A stretch of 64,000 bases of DNA from Chloroflexota bacterium (GTDB lineage: Bacteria > Chloroflexota > Anaerolineae > Aggregatilineales > J027): contig JABFGB010000007.1 of assembly GCA_013112715.1 (NCBI GenBank), positions 124,001-188,000 of the forward strand, given 5' to 3'. The translations under genes were made by a program, and so were the position numbers. Under the pieces are notes generated by a model. The model was not told the origin of the DNA, ran no database searches, and worked only from the letters and a program-made list of their open reading frames with translations. The stretch's first letter is position 1. Every line of letters begins with the position of its first letter. Of the stretch, positions 16,189 to 24,679 are shown in pieces.

Positions 16189-16350
16189 ATGAGCACACGC
16201 GATATTTTTGACTACATTATCTACGGGGTTATTGCCATTGGTTCTATTTTGGCAGTGCGGCGGCTGTATCAAGATTTAACACGCCCACTACCGGAAGATA
16301 ATTGGCATACAACGCGATCAACTGACCAAAAACGCGAACAACCCAAATAA
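16189..16350 (+). CDS. 53-residue single-pass membrane protein in the serS T-box operon
   Basis: A small protein (MSTRDIFDYIIYGVIAIGSI...) with one hydrophobic segment at about residues 7-22, a basic stretch after it and a hydrophilic C-terminus. AGGAAGG at 16179-16185 lies 3-4 bases before the ATG; a longer frame from 16078 runs through the T-box terminator and was rejected. It is the first gene read after the T-box and serS starts 19 bases after it, so it should be made when charged serine is short. No family is recognised. It may be a membrane-linked accessory of unknown role, or may act mainly as a translated leader. Confidence 0.6.
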   Translation: MSTRDIFDYIIYGVIAIGSILAVRRLYQDLTRPLPEDNWHTTRSTDQKREQPK

Positions 16351-16369
16351 GCTAAGGAGCACAACCAAC

Positions 16370-17797
16370 ATGCTGGATATTACCCTTATCCGCGAAAAAC
16401 CCGACTGGGTAAAAGATCAACTGCGTAAACTGAATGACGAGGCCGCCGTCGCCCGCATTGACAAGATATTGGAACTCGATCAACGCCGCCGCGCCTTATT
16501 GACCGAGGTCGAACAGCTAAAAGCGTTACGCAATAACTTGAGCAAGGCGACGGGTCAACTGCGGGGTAACAAGAAATTGGAGGTCGGGGTTAAACACGCC
16601 ACTGCCCAAGCCGTGATTGCCGCCCTCGAAGCCGACGACTATCAAAAGGCGCAGGGCTTCTTTGAAAATCCACCCCAGCATGGCAATAGCGCGACAGAAG
16701 CCGAATTTCAGGAAACGATGAACACCCTGTTTGCCCGTCTAGGTGGACTCGGTGACAAAATCACCGCTCTTGATGAGCAGGTGCGTGGGGTCGAGGAGGC
16801 ATTTTATGAGGAGCAGTTGTGGGTTCCCAATATGCCCCATGCCAGCGTTCCGGTAGCCGATAGTGACGAAGCCAATATTGCCCATCCAGTGCAGGGTGAA
16901 ATCCGCAAATTTGACTTCAAAGCGCAACCCCATTGGGAACTCGGCCCCGCACTGGGCATCATTGATTTCGAGCGCGGGGTCAAAATCGCTGGAACGCGCT
17001 TCTATATTCTGGCAGGCATGGGCGCACGGTTACAGCGTGCCCTCATTAATTTCCTACTGGACGAATTGACCACCCTCTGGAATTTTGAAGAACTCTACGT
17101 GCCGCTAATGGTCAAACGCGAGGCGATGTACGGCTCTGGTCAGTTCCCCAAGTTTGTGGATACCAGCTACCCCCTAGCCGATCTCGATATGTATATGCTG
17201 CCGACAGCGGAAGTGGCAATTGCCAATATGCTCAGTGGGGAGATTTTGGATGAGGCCAGCTTGCCACGCAACTATGTCGGGCATACCCCCTGCTTTCGTC
17301 AGGAAAAAATGAGCGCGGGTCGGGATGTGCGGGGCATCAAACGGGTGCATCAATTTGAAAAGGTGGAGATGTTCAAACTCGCTAGCCAAGACACCAGCTA
17401 TGATGAAATGGAAAAGATGATGCAAATTGCTGAAAGCATGATCGCCAAGCTAGAAATCCCCTATCGTCGGCTGGAAATCGTGACGGGTGATCTTGGCTTT
17501 ACCGCCACCAAGAAATTCGATATTGAAATGTGGGCACCCGGCTGCGAAGAATGGCTAGAAGTGTCTTCTATCAGCAATACCGAAGATTTCCAAGCCCGCC
17601 GCGCTAACATCAAATATCGTCCGTCGGATGGGGGTAAAGCCAAATTTGTGCATATGCTGAACGGTTCTTGCCTCGGCATTCCGCGCACTGTGATTGCGAT
17701 TATGGAAAACTACCAGACCGCTGACGGCGCGATTGTTATTCCGAACGTGCTACGGCCTTATCTCGGTGGTCAAGAAATCATCGAGCCAAAGGGCTAA
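16370..17797 (+). CDS. serS: Seryl-tRNA synthetase with enlarged N-terminal arm
   Basis: Charges tRNA-Ser with serine using ATP (class II synthetase). The N-terminal tRNA-binding coiled coil starts MLDITLIREKPDWVKDQLRK. The catalytic core has motif 2 (FRQEKMSAGRDVRGIKRVHQF) and motif 3 (GSCLGIPRTVIAIMENYQ). AAGGAG lies about 10 bases before the ATG. The protein has 475 residues against the usual 420-430; the extra 40-45 residues lie in the coiled-coil arm, about residues 62-120 (with ALEADDYQKAQGFF and NPPQHGNSATEAEF), between NNLSK and PNMPH. Expression is controlled by the serine T-box upstream, which gives feedback on its own product. Confidence 0.95.
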   Translation: MLDITLIREKPDWVKDQLRKLNDEAAVARIDKILELDQRRRALLTEVEQLKALRNNLSKATGQLRGNKKLEVGVKHATAQAVIAALEADDYQKAQGFFENPPQHGNSATEAEFQETMNTLFARLGGLGDKITALDEQVRGVEEAFYEEQLWVPNMPHASVPVADSDEANIAHPVQGEIRKFDFKAQPHWELGPALGIIDFERGVKIAGTRFYILAGMGARLQRALINFLLDELTTLWNFEELYVPLMVKREAMYGSGQFPKFVDTSYPLADLDMYMLPTAEVAIANMLSGEILDEASLPRNYVGHTPCFRQEKMSAGRDVRGIKRVHQFEKVEMFKLASQDTSYDEMEKMMQIAESMIAKLEIPYRRLEIVTGDLGFTATKKFDIEMWAPGCEEWLEVSSISNTEDFQARRANIKYRPSDGGKAKFVHMLNGSCLGIPRTVIAIMENYQTADGAIVIPNVLRPYLGGQEIIEPKG

Positions 17798-17802
17798 TCC
17801 GG

Positions 17803-18258
17803 ATGTTTAGACGAGTTCTCGCCAGACTGGTACATGGGGTGGGGACGATGCGCCGCTTTCACGCATTGGCCTCCCGCCACCGCACCGATTTTCAGGCTGC
17901 CGAACGCTGGTTTACCCGCGCCCTAAACTTGGATAACGGCTACCAGTTGGCACGCTTTAATCGGGGTTTACTACGCTGGCGAGAACTCGACGATTGGGCG
18001 GGGGCAATCGCGGATTTCACGACGCTCCTCACCCAAAATGCCGATTATGTGGATGCACTGTTTAATCGGGCCATGACCTATGCTCGTGCTGGCAATTACC
18101 AATCGGCGATTGAGGATTTTGAACGCTTTCTGGACATTGCCCCCAATTCCCGTTGGGCACGCCACGCCTATAATCAACTTGACGGACTGTACGCTATTGC
18201 CGATGATCTAGCCAAACCTCTGCCACCAACGGAATCCCCGCCACTGCTAGGGCCATAG
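17803..18258 (+). CDS. Small tetratricopeptide-repeat protein
   Basis: A 151-residue protein with about three TPR units: AAERWFTRALNLDNGYQLARF, then WAGAIADFTTLLTQNADYVDALF, then YQSAIEDFERFLDIAPNSRWA. It begins with a basic segment (MFRRVLARLVHGVGTMRRF) that is amphipathic rather than a clear signal peptide. It starts 5 bases after the serS stop and is probably co-transcribed under the T-box. The role is unknown; TPRs usually mediate protein contacts. A Pro-rich tail ends the protein. The ribosome-binding site is weak, so it may rely on translational coupling to serS. Confidence 0.75.
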   Translation: MFRRVLARLVHGVGTMRRFHALASRHRTDFQAAERWFTRALNLDNGYQLARFNRGLLRWRELDDWAGAIADFTTLLTQNADYVDALFNRAMTYARAGNYQSAIEDFERFLDIAPNSRWARHAYNQLDGLYAIADDLAKPLPPTESPPLLGP

Positions 18259-18262
18259 ATAA

Positions 18263-19351
18263 TTATTCAGATGTGACCACCCGCCAAATATCAAGTCCCC
18301 TGTCGCAACCGATAACCAATGTTGTGCCATCGCGGGAAAGTTGCACCAAATCGGGTTGGACGCGGTCACACTGGCGATACGGGCCAAGATCAATGCGTTC
18401 GCCTGTTTCAACCACCCACGCACTCACCGTGCCGGGCCTATCCTTTGGATCAGCGCCGATAATCACATCTGCATTCTGTGTCAATTTGAGATGTGAGATA
18501 TAGAACCCCTCTCCCAATGATGCGACCTCCCGATCAGACAGCGCCTCAAAATCCACAAGATGCAGCGCGTTATAGTCCTCATTCAGCCATACATAATGTG
18601 TACCGGACTGATTAACCGCCCCAAACATCGCTAATTCGCCAACAGACACCGTTGCAGTCAGCGTATTATCATTCATATCCCACCGATACAAATGTCCATC
18701 AAAATCCATCGTGAGCGCGAGTGGGGGTGGCACACGACCAACCCTTGCCGCCGCATCCTGATCGGGGATGACAAACAATTGGTCGTATACAAAAACGGGT
18801 GTATCCGGTTGATTCACATCCAACTGCCAGACTGCCGTTTGGCCCATCCTATCGGTGATTTCGACGTAGACGATGTTTCCACACACTGCCGGGTCTTGCA
18901 GCCACAAATCGTTCACAAAATCCGTTGGCGCATTCAAGGCCATCCGAACAACACGATCTTCTGCTTGATCAAGCCGATAAACTTCGACAAAACCTTGATA
19001 CCCGGCATAGAGACACCTTCCATCACCGGACAACATGCGAAAAATGCTGCTGTCAGTGATCGGCATGACCGATAAATCCTCACCATAGCCCCATAAAATC
19101 GCAAAGCTGAGGGGCGGCTGTCCCGGCTCATTGCCAAAGGTGAGGATTTTGCTGCCATCGCTATTGATGACAAACAAGCCCGACGCCGACTCAAGACCTT
19201 CTGGTATGGCAGCGAAATCAAACTGTTGCACCGACTGTAAATCCTGAATATTTTCGGCAGTAATCACGGCGTAACCCGATTGCTGCGCCTGTACGGGTGC
19301 AACTAACACCAGCAACCCGACGAATATCCATATTCCTAAATGCTTCGCCAA
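18263..19351 (-). CDS. Exported beta-propeller-like protein of unknown function
   Basis: A 362-residue protein with a signal peptide (LAKHLGIWIFVGLLVLVAPVQAQ region) and a chain of short beta-rich repeats, e.g. LFVINSDGSKILTFG, MLSGDGRCLYAGYQG, ALTMDFDGHLYRWDM and QLSRDGTTLVIGCDRGLDIWRV, similar to WD40/YVTN propellers. The start is a TTG at 19351 with AAGGAG 6 bases upstream; a longer frame to 19435 lies in the preceding gene and has no such site. It overlaps the upstream TolB-like gene by 16 bases, so the two are coupled. No catalytic motif was seen. A likely surface or periplasmic-space binding protein. Confidence 0.7.
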   Translation of the reverse strand: MAKHLGIWIFVGLLVLVAPVQAQQSGYAVITAENIQDLQSVQQFDFAAIPEGLESASGLFVINSDGSKILTFGNEPGQPPLSFAILWGYGEDLSVMPITDSSIFRMLSGDGRCLYAGYQGFVEVYRLDQAEDRVVRMALNAPTDFVNDLWLQDPAVCGNIVYVEITDRMGQTAVWQLDVNQPDTPVFVYDQLFVIPDQDAAARVGRVPPPLALTMDFDGHLYRWDMNDNTLTATVSVGELAMFGAVNQSGTHYVWLNEDYNALHLVDFEALSDREVASLGEGFYISHLKLTQNADVIIGADPKDRPGTVSAWVVETGERIDLGPYRQCDRVQPDLVQLSRDGTTLVIGCDRGLDIWRVVTSE

Positions 19352-20343
19352 AACCGTCTCCTTTTCGAAAAGCCTGCCCCTAACAAAATGGCCCCTATCA
19401 CACAAGCCCAAATAGGTAAAAACGGTTTTGTCCATGCCCTAACCATCGGCGGCGACCATGCCGGAGCGGTATCATGCACCAAGTTATCGGTCAGTCGCTG
19501 CACATCCGACCCATCGGGCCGCATCCGATAGATTTCACGGTTGCCGTCGCGTTCGGATACAAACGCAATCCATTTGCCATCCGGCGACCACGCGGGCATC
19601 CCATCAAAACCGGAGGCATCCGTCAGACGGCGAACGACCTGTCCATTAAAATCCGTAACATAAAGATCGGTATCGCCCTCTCGAAAAGATTGAAACACAA
19701 TCCATTTACCATCCGGTGACCACGCCGGCGCAAGATCGCGTCCGTTGTTATAGGTCAAGCGTATTAAATCCGAACCATCAGGCCGCATTCGATAAAGCTC
19801 ATAATCAACGTGCCGATTGGATTCAAAGGCAATCCACTGTCCATCGGGCGACCACGCTGGGGAGTTATCCTCGTGCATATCGGTGGTAATTTTGGTCACC
19901 TGTGTTCCATCGGCCCGCACGGTATAGAGTTCAGAGCTATGTTGCGACAGAGGATCCGCCGAAACAAACGCGATTTGACTACCATCGGGTGACCAATCAG
20001 GGGCACGTGATGTCAAAGAAAATGCCGTAATCCGCTTCAAGTGTGTTCCGTCTGGAGCAATACGATATAAACCCGCCCCGTTATCCCGATACGAATAAAA
20101 CACAATCCAATTCCCATCGGGTGACCATGCTGGCTCAAAATCACCCCCAACGCTTTGCGGTAGAGGGCGCAAAAACTTGCCATCTACACGCACAGTAAAA
20201 AGCTGCCATTCTTGTCCAACGCGGGAGTTAAAAATCACCCACATCGGCTCGGCTTCTTGATGCCGCCCCCACGCGATGACACCCGTAGTCATCCAGATCA
20301 GCAGTGCGGCAGCAACGGCAAATGAACGAATCATCAATCGCAT
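19336..20343 (-). CDS. TolB-like (PD40) beta-propeller protein with terminal membrane anchors
   Basis: A 335-residue protein with a signal/anchor helix (MRLMIRSFAVAAALLIWMTTG), six PD40 repeats of the AWSPDGxWIxFxSxRDG type spaced about 43 residues apart, and a C-terminal hydrophobic segment (PFLPIWACVIGAILLGAGF) followed by Lys/Arg, so it is probably held at the outer face of the membrane. PD40 blades often read out binding or carbohydrate interactions; a pre-enzyme or substrate is not evident. The ATG at 20343 has AAGGA 7 bases upstream; extension to 20526 lacks one. It is translated with the following beta-propeller gene. Confidence 0.8.
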   Translation of the reverse strand: MRLMIRSFAVAAALLIWMTTGVIAWGRHQEAEPMWVIFNSRVGQEWQLFTVRVDGKFLRPLPQSVGGDFEPAWSPDGNWIVFYSYRDNGAGLYRIAPDGTHLKRITAFSLTSRAPDWSPDGSQIAFVSADPLSQHSSELYTVRADGTQVTKITTDMHEDNSPAWSPDGQWIAFESNRHVDYELYRMRPDGSDLIRLTYNNGRDLAPAWSPDGKWIVFQSFREGDTDLYVTDFNGQVVRRLTDASGFDGMPAWSPDGKWIAFVSERDGNREIYRMRPDGSDVQRLTDNLVHDTAPAWSPPMVRAWTKPFLPIWACVIGAILLGAGFSKRRRFWRSI

Positions 20344-20386
20344 TGGTAAATCCTTACTACTAGCGATAAAAGTTATAAGTAGTCGC

Positions 20387-21430
20387 TTAGATATGCTCCT
20401 CGTCCATTGTCTGGCCCCAACGGATGGCGGCAGCACTCCATGTATAGCCTGTACCTGCGCCTGCCATGACCACCAAATCACCGTTATGGAGCAACCCGCG
20501 CTTATGCGCAAGATCAAGCGCCACAATCTGATCTACCGATTGCATATGCCCATACTCATCCAGATAAATCGCCTGTTCCTGTTTCAAATTGAGTTCTTCC
20601 AACAGCGCATCATGGAAGGAGCGTTTCATATGCACTAATGCCAAAAACTTAATGTCTGCGAGAGTATACCCTTCGGCATCCGTTTCTACTGCCCGTTGAA
20701 TGACCTCTTTGAAATTTGGCATGGAAACTTCACCCAAGTGTTCCCCCATATAGGTCAGGTCAGTCACATCCAGTTGATGTTGATGATGCGCCACCGTATC
20801 AGCACTGGCAGGTGCGACACTACCGCCCGCCTGCATCACCACCGTTTTGCTAAGTGACCCATCACTCAGGGCCGCCGCCCCCAGCACCAAATTTTCCGCG
20901 TAACCCCGTTCAAGCAGCATCGCCCCACCGCCCGCCCCAAAATTGAACATAAAACGGGCACGTTCATTACGATAGTCTACCAAGTCATTTTCTCGTGAGG
21001 CCGTCACCAACAGCACATGCCGCAGATGATGATCGTCGCGCATCATGGCCCGTGCCGATTTGAGGGCAATCGGTGCCCCCGCACACAACGCATACAACTC
21101 AAAGGCGGCGGCTTTTTTCGCCCCCAAAAGTTGCTGGATACGAGTCGCGGCTGACCACACAATATGATCTTTATACTCGCTGCCATGATAGAGGACTAAA
21201 TCAAGGTCGGCGGGGTCAAAATTGGCTTTTTCAAGCGCCTGTAAACCCGCCTTTGCCGCCATTTCCGCGCAGTGGTCATCTGGCCCAGCCACATGTTTTT
21301 GGCGCAGGCCCATTTTTTCGATAACCACCTGTTCCGGTACACCACTGGCTGCAGCGACATCGGCGGCTGTTTCAATTTTTTCAGGGAAGTAAGTTCCCCA
21401 CGAACGAATTCCAATCATCGGCAATGTCAT
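20387..21430 (-). CDS. KAS III/FabH-like condensing enzyme with an unusual catalytic triad
   Basis: A 347-residue thiolase-fold protein of the ketoacyl-ACP synthase III family. The nucleophile is Cys116 (ELYALCAGAPIAL) and the catalytic His is His267 (LALVHMKRSF). Where FabH has the third residue Asn (HGNTSA), this protein has His295 in DEYGHMQSVDQ. The C-terminal GAGTGYTWSAAAIRW matches the family's glycine-rich end. It is therefore probably not the housekeeping FabH but a relative acting on other acyl-CoA/ACP substrates. The ATG at 21430 has AAGGGG 8 bases upstream and was preferred to a TTG at 21454. No fatty-acid genes are near. Confidence 0.82.
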   Translation of the reverse strand: MTLPMIGIRSWGTYFPEKIETAADVAAASGVPEQVVIEKMGLRQKHVAGPDDHCAEMAAKAGLQALEKANFDPADLDLVLYHGSEYKDHIVWSAATRIQQLLGAKKAAAFELYALCAGAPIALKSARAMMRDDHHLRHVLLVTASRENDLVDYRNERARFMFNFGAGGGAMLLERGYAENLVLGAAALSDGSLSKTVVMQAGGSVAPASADTVAHHQHQLDVTDLTYMGEHLGEVSMPNFKEVIQRAVETDAEGYTLADIKFLALVHMKRSFHDALLEELNLKQEQAIYLDEYGHMQSVDQIVALDLAHKRGLLHNGDLVVMAGAGTGYTWSAAAIRWGQTMDEEHI

Positions 21431-21496
21431 AGGGGTATCCCCTTTTCTGCGCAAATCAGAATAACATCTCTACTTCAATTGTAATCCTTTCAAATC

Positions 21497-21530
21497 AAAA
21501 AGGGACGGATTATCACCACCATCCCTTTTT
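21497..21530 (-). terminator. Terminator downstream of the TlpA/PPC gene
   Basis: AAAAAGGGA at 21497-21505 pairs with TCCCTTTTT at 21522-21530, extended by GG/CC inside. Read on the minus strand it is a hairpin followed by a T run, directly after the stop of the PPC-repeat gene. Confidence 0.75.
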
Positions 21531-21562
21531 CTTATGTACCTTGCTAAGTTTTGCTGATCGGT

Positions 21563-23788
21563 TTAGTTCTCAACCGTGATGACCAATTCATAGGTCCCTG
21601 CCGAGAGGCCATTAAATGCTCCATAGCGGGTAGCAACGATGGTATAGGTTCCATCCGCAGGTAGTTTAAACCGACGAATAGCGGCGTCCTTACCGATACC
21701 CGCGAAATCCTCATCATTAAAGACCAATTCTTGCCCTGCCGCATCAAATACACTGAGATAGCTGTCCAAGTCGCCATCGGTGCGCTGCATCGTAATGGTG
21801 ACAATATCCCCCGCCTTGCCCACAAACACATAGCGCTGTTCAAGGTTGGTACTGTCTACCGCACCGACTACCGTCGTGCCATATTCAATTTCCATCCCCT
21901 CCGCATTTCCGGTGGGAGGATTAGAAACGACGGGTGGCGTAGTGGGCGTTTCCCCACCGCTATTGGTCTCCCCGCTGCCGAGGGTCAAGGTCAGAGTGTA
22001 GTCGCCAAAACTCGTGCCATCAGTTGAAAGGTAGCGACTAGCGACAATCTGATAGGTCCCATTATCGGTCAAGGTATAAGTCAATTCCGAATCGGTGGTG
22101 GTCATATCGGCGTCGTCATTCGCACCGCGCAGTGTGCCATCTGGCCCATACAATGTCAGTTGCGTATCCAGCGTCCGGCCCGCGTCGGCCACCATTTGAA
22201 TCACGACGGTATCGCCTGCCGTACCTTCAAATTCATAGAGATGAAAAGGCGTGCTGTCATCAATCGAGCCAGTCACACTATCGCCATAAGCGAGGGTTGC
22301 CTCGACCTGACCATCGCCGCCCGCTTGACCGCCATCGCTGCCAGCATCGCCACCTGAACTCGTATCGGTAGCTGTTTCAAGGCCATTGGTCGCAGGTGTA
22401 CCGTCCGCATTGACGCCGGAAACCATCAGCGTGAAGGTAATTGCCCCCGCCCGTGACCGCATTGGACGTGAGACATAGACGCTGTAAGAGCCATCTTGTG
22501 GTATGGTCGCCTCGTAGGTCAATAAGCCATTTTCAGTAGACTCAAAGGGTACCACTCGTTCACCTGCCCCCAAACGCACCTCTAAGTGGAGGATTTCCGT
22601 CGGGACATCATGTTCCAGCGTAAAGGTCAAGACCTGTCCGGCTTTCGCATCCATCAAATAGGCCGCTTGCGTAAAGTCGGTGGTCAAGCGCGAACTGACC
22701 GGAATATCAAAGATAATTTGATTGCCCAACTCTGCCCCGGCCTTTGAGACGACCAGATTGTATCCCCCCTCGGCAAGCCCATCCCGTTCAAGGAAACGGG
22801 TCGCTACGAGGACATAGGTTCCGTCGGAGGGCAGGGTCAGTTCAAGATGCGAATAGGGCGGGTTGGGGCCATCATCATTTTCAGCAATTCGCTCACCATC
22901 TGGCCCAAATAGTACGAGGTACGCATCAAAATCAGGCTCAGTGGAGGTCATATCAATCGTGACCTCATCCCCGGCCTTCCCTTCAAAGCTGTAGACATCC
23001 TGCCACTGCTCGTCGGTAATCTCGCCCGTCACCTGTTGATAATAGACAATCGGTGTGGCGCTGGCCGCATCTACGGGGTCAAGTGTAGCAATAAACTCTG
23101 GCACTTCAATCGTCGAGGTATCAATACTGCCTTCACTGGGAGCCGCCGCCACTGCGTTAAAAAACTCCATCACGGTGCGGGTCACAATGCCTGAGTGGGC
23201 CAGCAAAATTGTGCCATCGGTATCTATCAAGAGGGTGGTCGGAAAAACCTGCAATCCGATGGAACGAATATAGGCATCACCGGGATCAACATACAACGTT
23301 AGACCATCCGCGCCCCCTTCAATATCATTCCGCAAAAACCGCTGTGCTGCGTCGGGGTCATCGTTAGCATTCAAAAACCACAGATCGTAATTTAACCCAC
23401 CTGCGCGAGCCATCTCCGCAAGGAAGGGAAATTCAAATCGGCACGGCCCGCACCATGAAGCCCATATGTTAATTGCGGCTGGTCGCGTCATGGAAGAGGT
23501 GTCAATTTCGATGGATTCATCGTATAAGTCGGTGAAATACCAGTCAGCAAACACCGTCCCGGCTGGGGCGTTGATTTCTGAACCATTCATTTCGCCCAAA
23601 TCGCCCCCACGCCAACGGGTGACATTATGCGTGCGTAGATTTTGCAGATGAACCGCTTCGGCTAGTTCGTTAATCCGTTGCGTGGCATCACCTTGAGCAG
23701 CGACGGGTTTGAGACGGGGATTGCTGTCCAAAAACAACCAACACACGAGTCCTACCAATAACACTATTTTCACGGCGTTTTTCATCAT
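21563..23788 (-). CDS. Exported TlpA-like thioredoxin protein with four PPC domains
   Basis: A 741-residue secreted protein. After a signal peptide (about residues 5-30) comes a thioredoxin/TlpA-like redox domain with the active-site motif WCGPC (in INIWASWCGPCRFEFPF) and a cis-proline region LQVFPTTLLIDTDG. Four bacterial pre-peptidase C-terminal (PPC) beta domains follow, each with a DxxL/YLxVFGPDG-type strand and DGTYxIVATR ending, separated by a Gly/Ser/Asp-rich linker and a Pro/Thr-rich linker. It probably reduces or isomerises disulfides outside the cell while PPC domains bind a surface. GGAG lies 8 bases before the first ATG of the MM pair. The combination of TlpA with PPC repeats is unusual. 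Confidence 0.85.
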   Translation of the reverse strand: MMKNAVKIVLLVGLVCWLFLDSNPRLKPVAAQGDATQRINELAEAVHLQNLRTHNVTRWRGGDLGEMNGSEINAPAGTVFADWYFTDLYDESIEIDTSSMTRPAAINIWASWCGPCRFEFPFLAEMARAGGLNYDLWFLNANDDPDAAQRFLRNDIEGGADGLTLYVDPGDAYIRSIGLQVFPTTLLIDTDGTILLAHSGIVTRTVMEFFNAVAAAPSEGSIDTSTIEVPEFIATLDPVDAASATPIVYYQQVTGEITDEQWQDVYSFEGKAGDEVTIDMTSTEPDFDAYLVLFGPDGERIAENDDGPNPPYSHLELTLPSDGTYVLVATRFLERDGLAEGGYNLVVSKAGAELGNQIIFDIPVSSRLTTDFTQAAYLMDAKAGQVLTFTLEHDVPTEILHLEVRLGAGERVVPFESTENGLLTYEATIPQDGSYSVYVSRPMRSRAGAITFTLMVSGVNADGTPATNGLETATDTSSGGDAGSDGGQAGGDGQVEATLAYGDSVTGSIDDSTPFHLYEFEGTAGDTVVIQMVADAGRTLDTQLTLYGPDGTLRGANDDADMTTTDSELTYTLTDNGTYQIVASRYLSTDGTSFGDYTLTLTLGSGETNSGGETPTTPPVVSNPPTGNAEGMEIEYGTTVVGAVDSTNLEQRYVFVGKAGDIVTITMQRTDGDLDSYLSVFDAAGQELVFNDEDFAGIGKDAAIRRFKLPADGTYTIVATRYGAFNGLSAGTYELVITVEN

Positions 23789-23933
23789 CGTGGAGACTCC
23801 ATTTCAATCTCACAGGACTATGGAAAAATATTTTTCCAAAAAAGTCTATCTCTCTAGTCTATCATTTTTTGTGAAGAGAGGTTCATGAGAATCAGGCGTT
23901 TTCGCACCGGAAAATTTACACTCTAAAGAACTA

Positions 23934-23964
23934 TGGACAAGATAGCAACTTTTCCATATATAAT
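23934..23964 (+). promoter_or_regulatory. Probable promoter of the HEAT-repeat gene
   Basis: A perfect -10, TATAAT at 23959-23964, with a weak -35-like TGGACA at 23934-23939 (19-base spacer). Confidence 0.4.
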
Positions 23965-24032
23965 GTGAATAAAGCGAATTTTTTGTGAATTATCAAATCA
24001 GAATTCATTTTAGTTCAATGAAAGAGTTTGTA

Positions 24033-24668
24033 ATGGATACCAAAAAAGAGATTACTGGCCTTGCCCGTCGCATGGCAAAATGTAAAACCTACGATGAAGC
24101 GTGGATGTTAGGACTAGAACTTGAAGCCTTTGGGCAGGTCAGCACAGTGGCCTTTAAATATGTGCTGGAACATGGTACACAAATGGCCCGCCACGCTGCC
24201 GCCTTTTGGTTATCCGATGAAGCTGAAATCGTCCCCGCCGAAGTTTTCTTGAAGATGGCCTCCGATGACGACCACGAAATCCGTTTTCACGCCGCCTATG
24301 GCCTCGGTTATGTCCGCCATGCGGATGTCGTCAAAACCCTCCAAAAACTGATGCGCCACGACTCCAACCCCGAAGTCCGTCAAACGGCTGCCCAAAGCCT
24401 TTTCGCCGCTGCTAAAATCAATAATGCGGTTGATGCCATCATTGATGATTTTGCCCACACCTTGATTCATGACGAATCCTCAATGGTACGGGAAGAAGCC
24501 GCCACCAGCCTTGCCAACTTCCTAAAAACACCCGTCTTGCACAGAGCGATAGACCTGCTAGAAAAAAGCCTTGAGGATACGGATGAGGCAGTTCGGGTTC
24601 AGGCCAGAATTTCGCTCGCGGTGTTGCGTAACGAAATTTGGGAAGAACTCCGCGCTGCCTCAATCTGA
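24033..24668 (+). CDS. HEAT-repeat protein
   Basis: A 211-residue all-helical protein built of tandem HEAT-like repeats: HAAAFWLSDEAEIVP, IRFHAAYGLGYVRHADVV, VRQTAAQSLFAAAKI, VREEAATSLANFLKT and VRVQARISLAVL. Such repeats make protein-protein docking solenoids, as in phycobilin lyase-like and PBS lyase HEAT proteins. No enzyme motif or export signal is seen. Three in-frame starts exist (GTG 23985, ATG 24018, ATG 24033); the last was chosen because GAAAGAG precedes it by about 7 bases. It ends 11 bases before a convergent membrane-protein gene. Function unknown. Confidence 0.75.
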   Translation: MDTKKEITGLARRMAKCKTYDEAWMLGLELEAFGQVSTVAFKYVLEHGTQMARHAAAFWLSDEAEIVPAEVFLKMASDDDHEIRFHAAYGLGYVRHADVVKTLQKLMRHDSNPEVRQTAAQSLFAAAKINNAVDAIIDDFAHTLIHDESSMVREEAATSLANFLKTPVLHRAIDLLEKSLEDTDEAVRVQARISLAVLRNEIWEELRAASI

Positions 24669-24679
24669 GGAATAAGGGA

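Noticed and set aside
19336-20343. Tandem DNA repeats in the TolB-like gene
   Set aside because: The repetition follows from PD40 protein repeats of about 43 residues and is not a separate DNA element.
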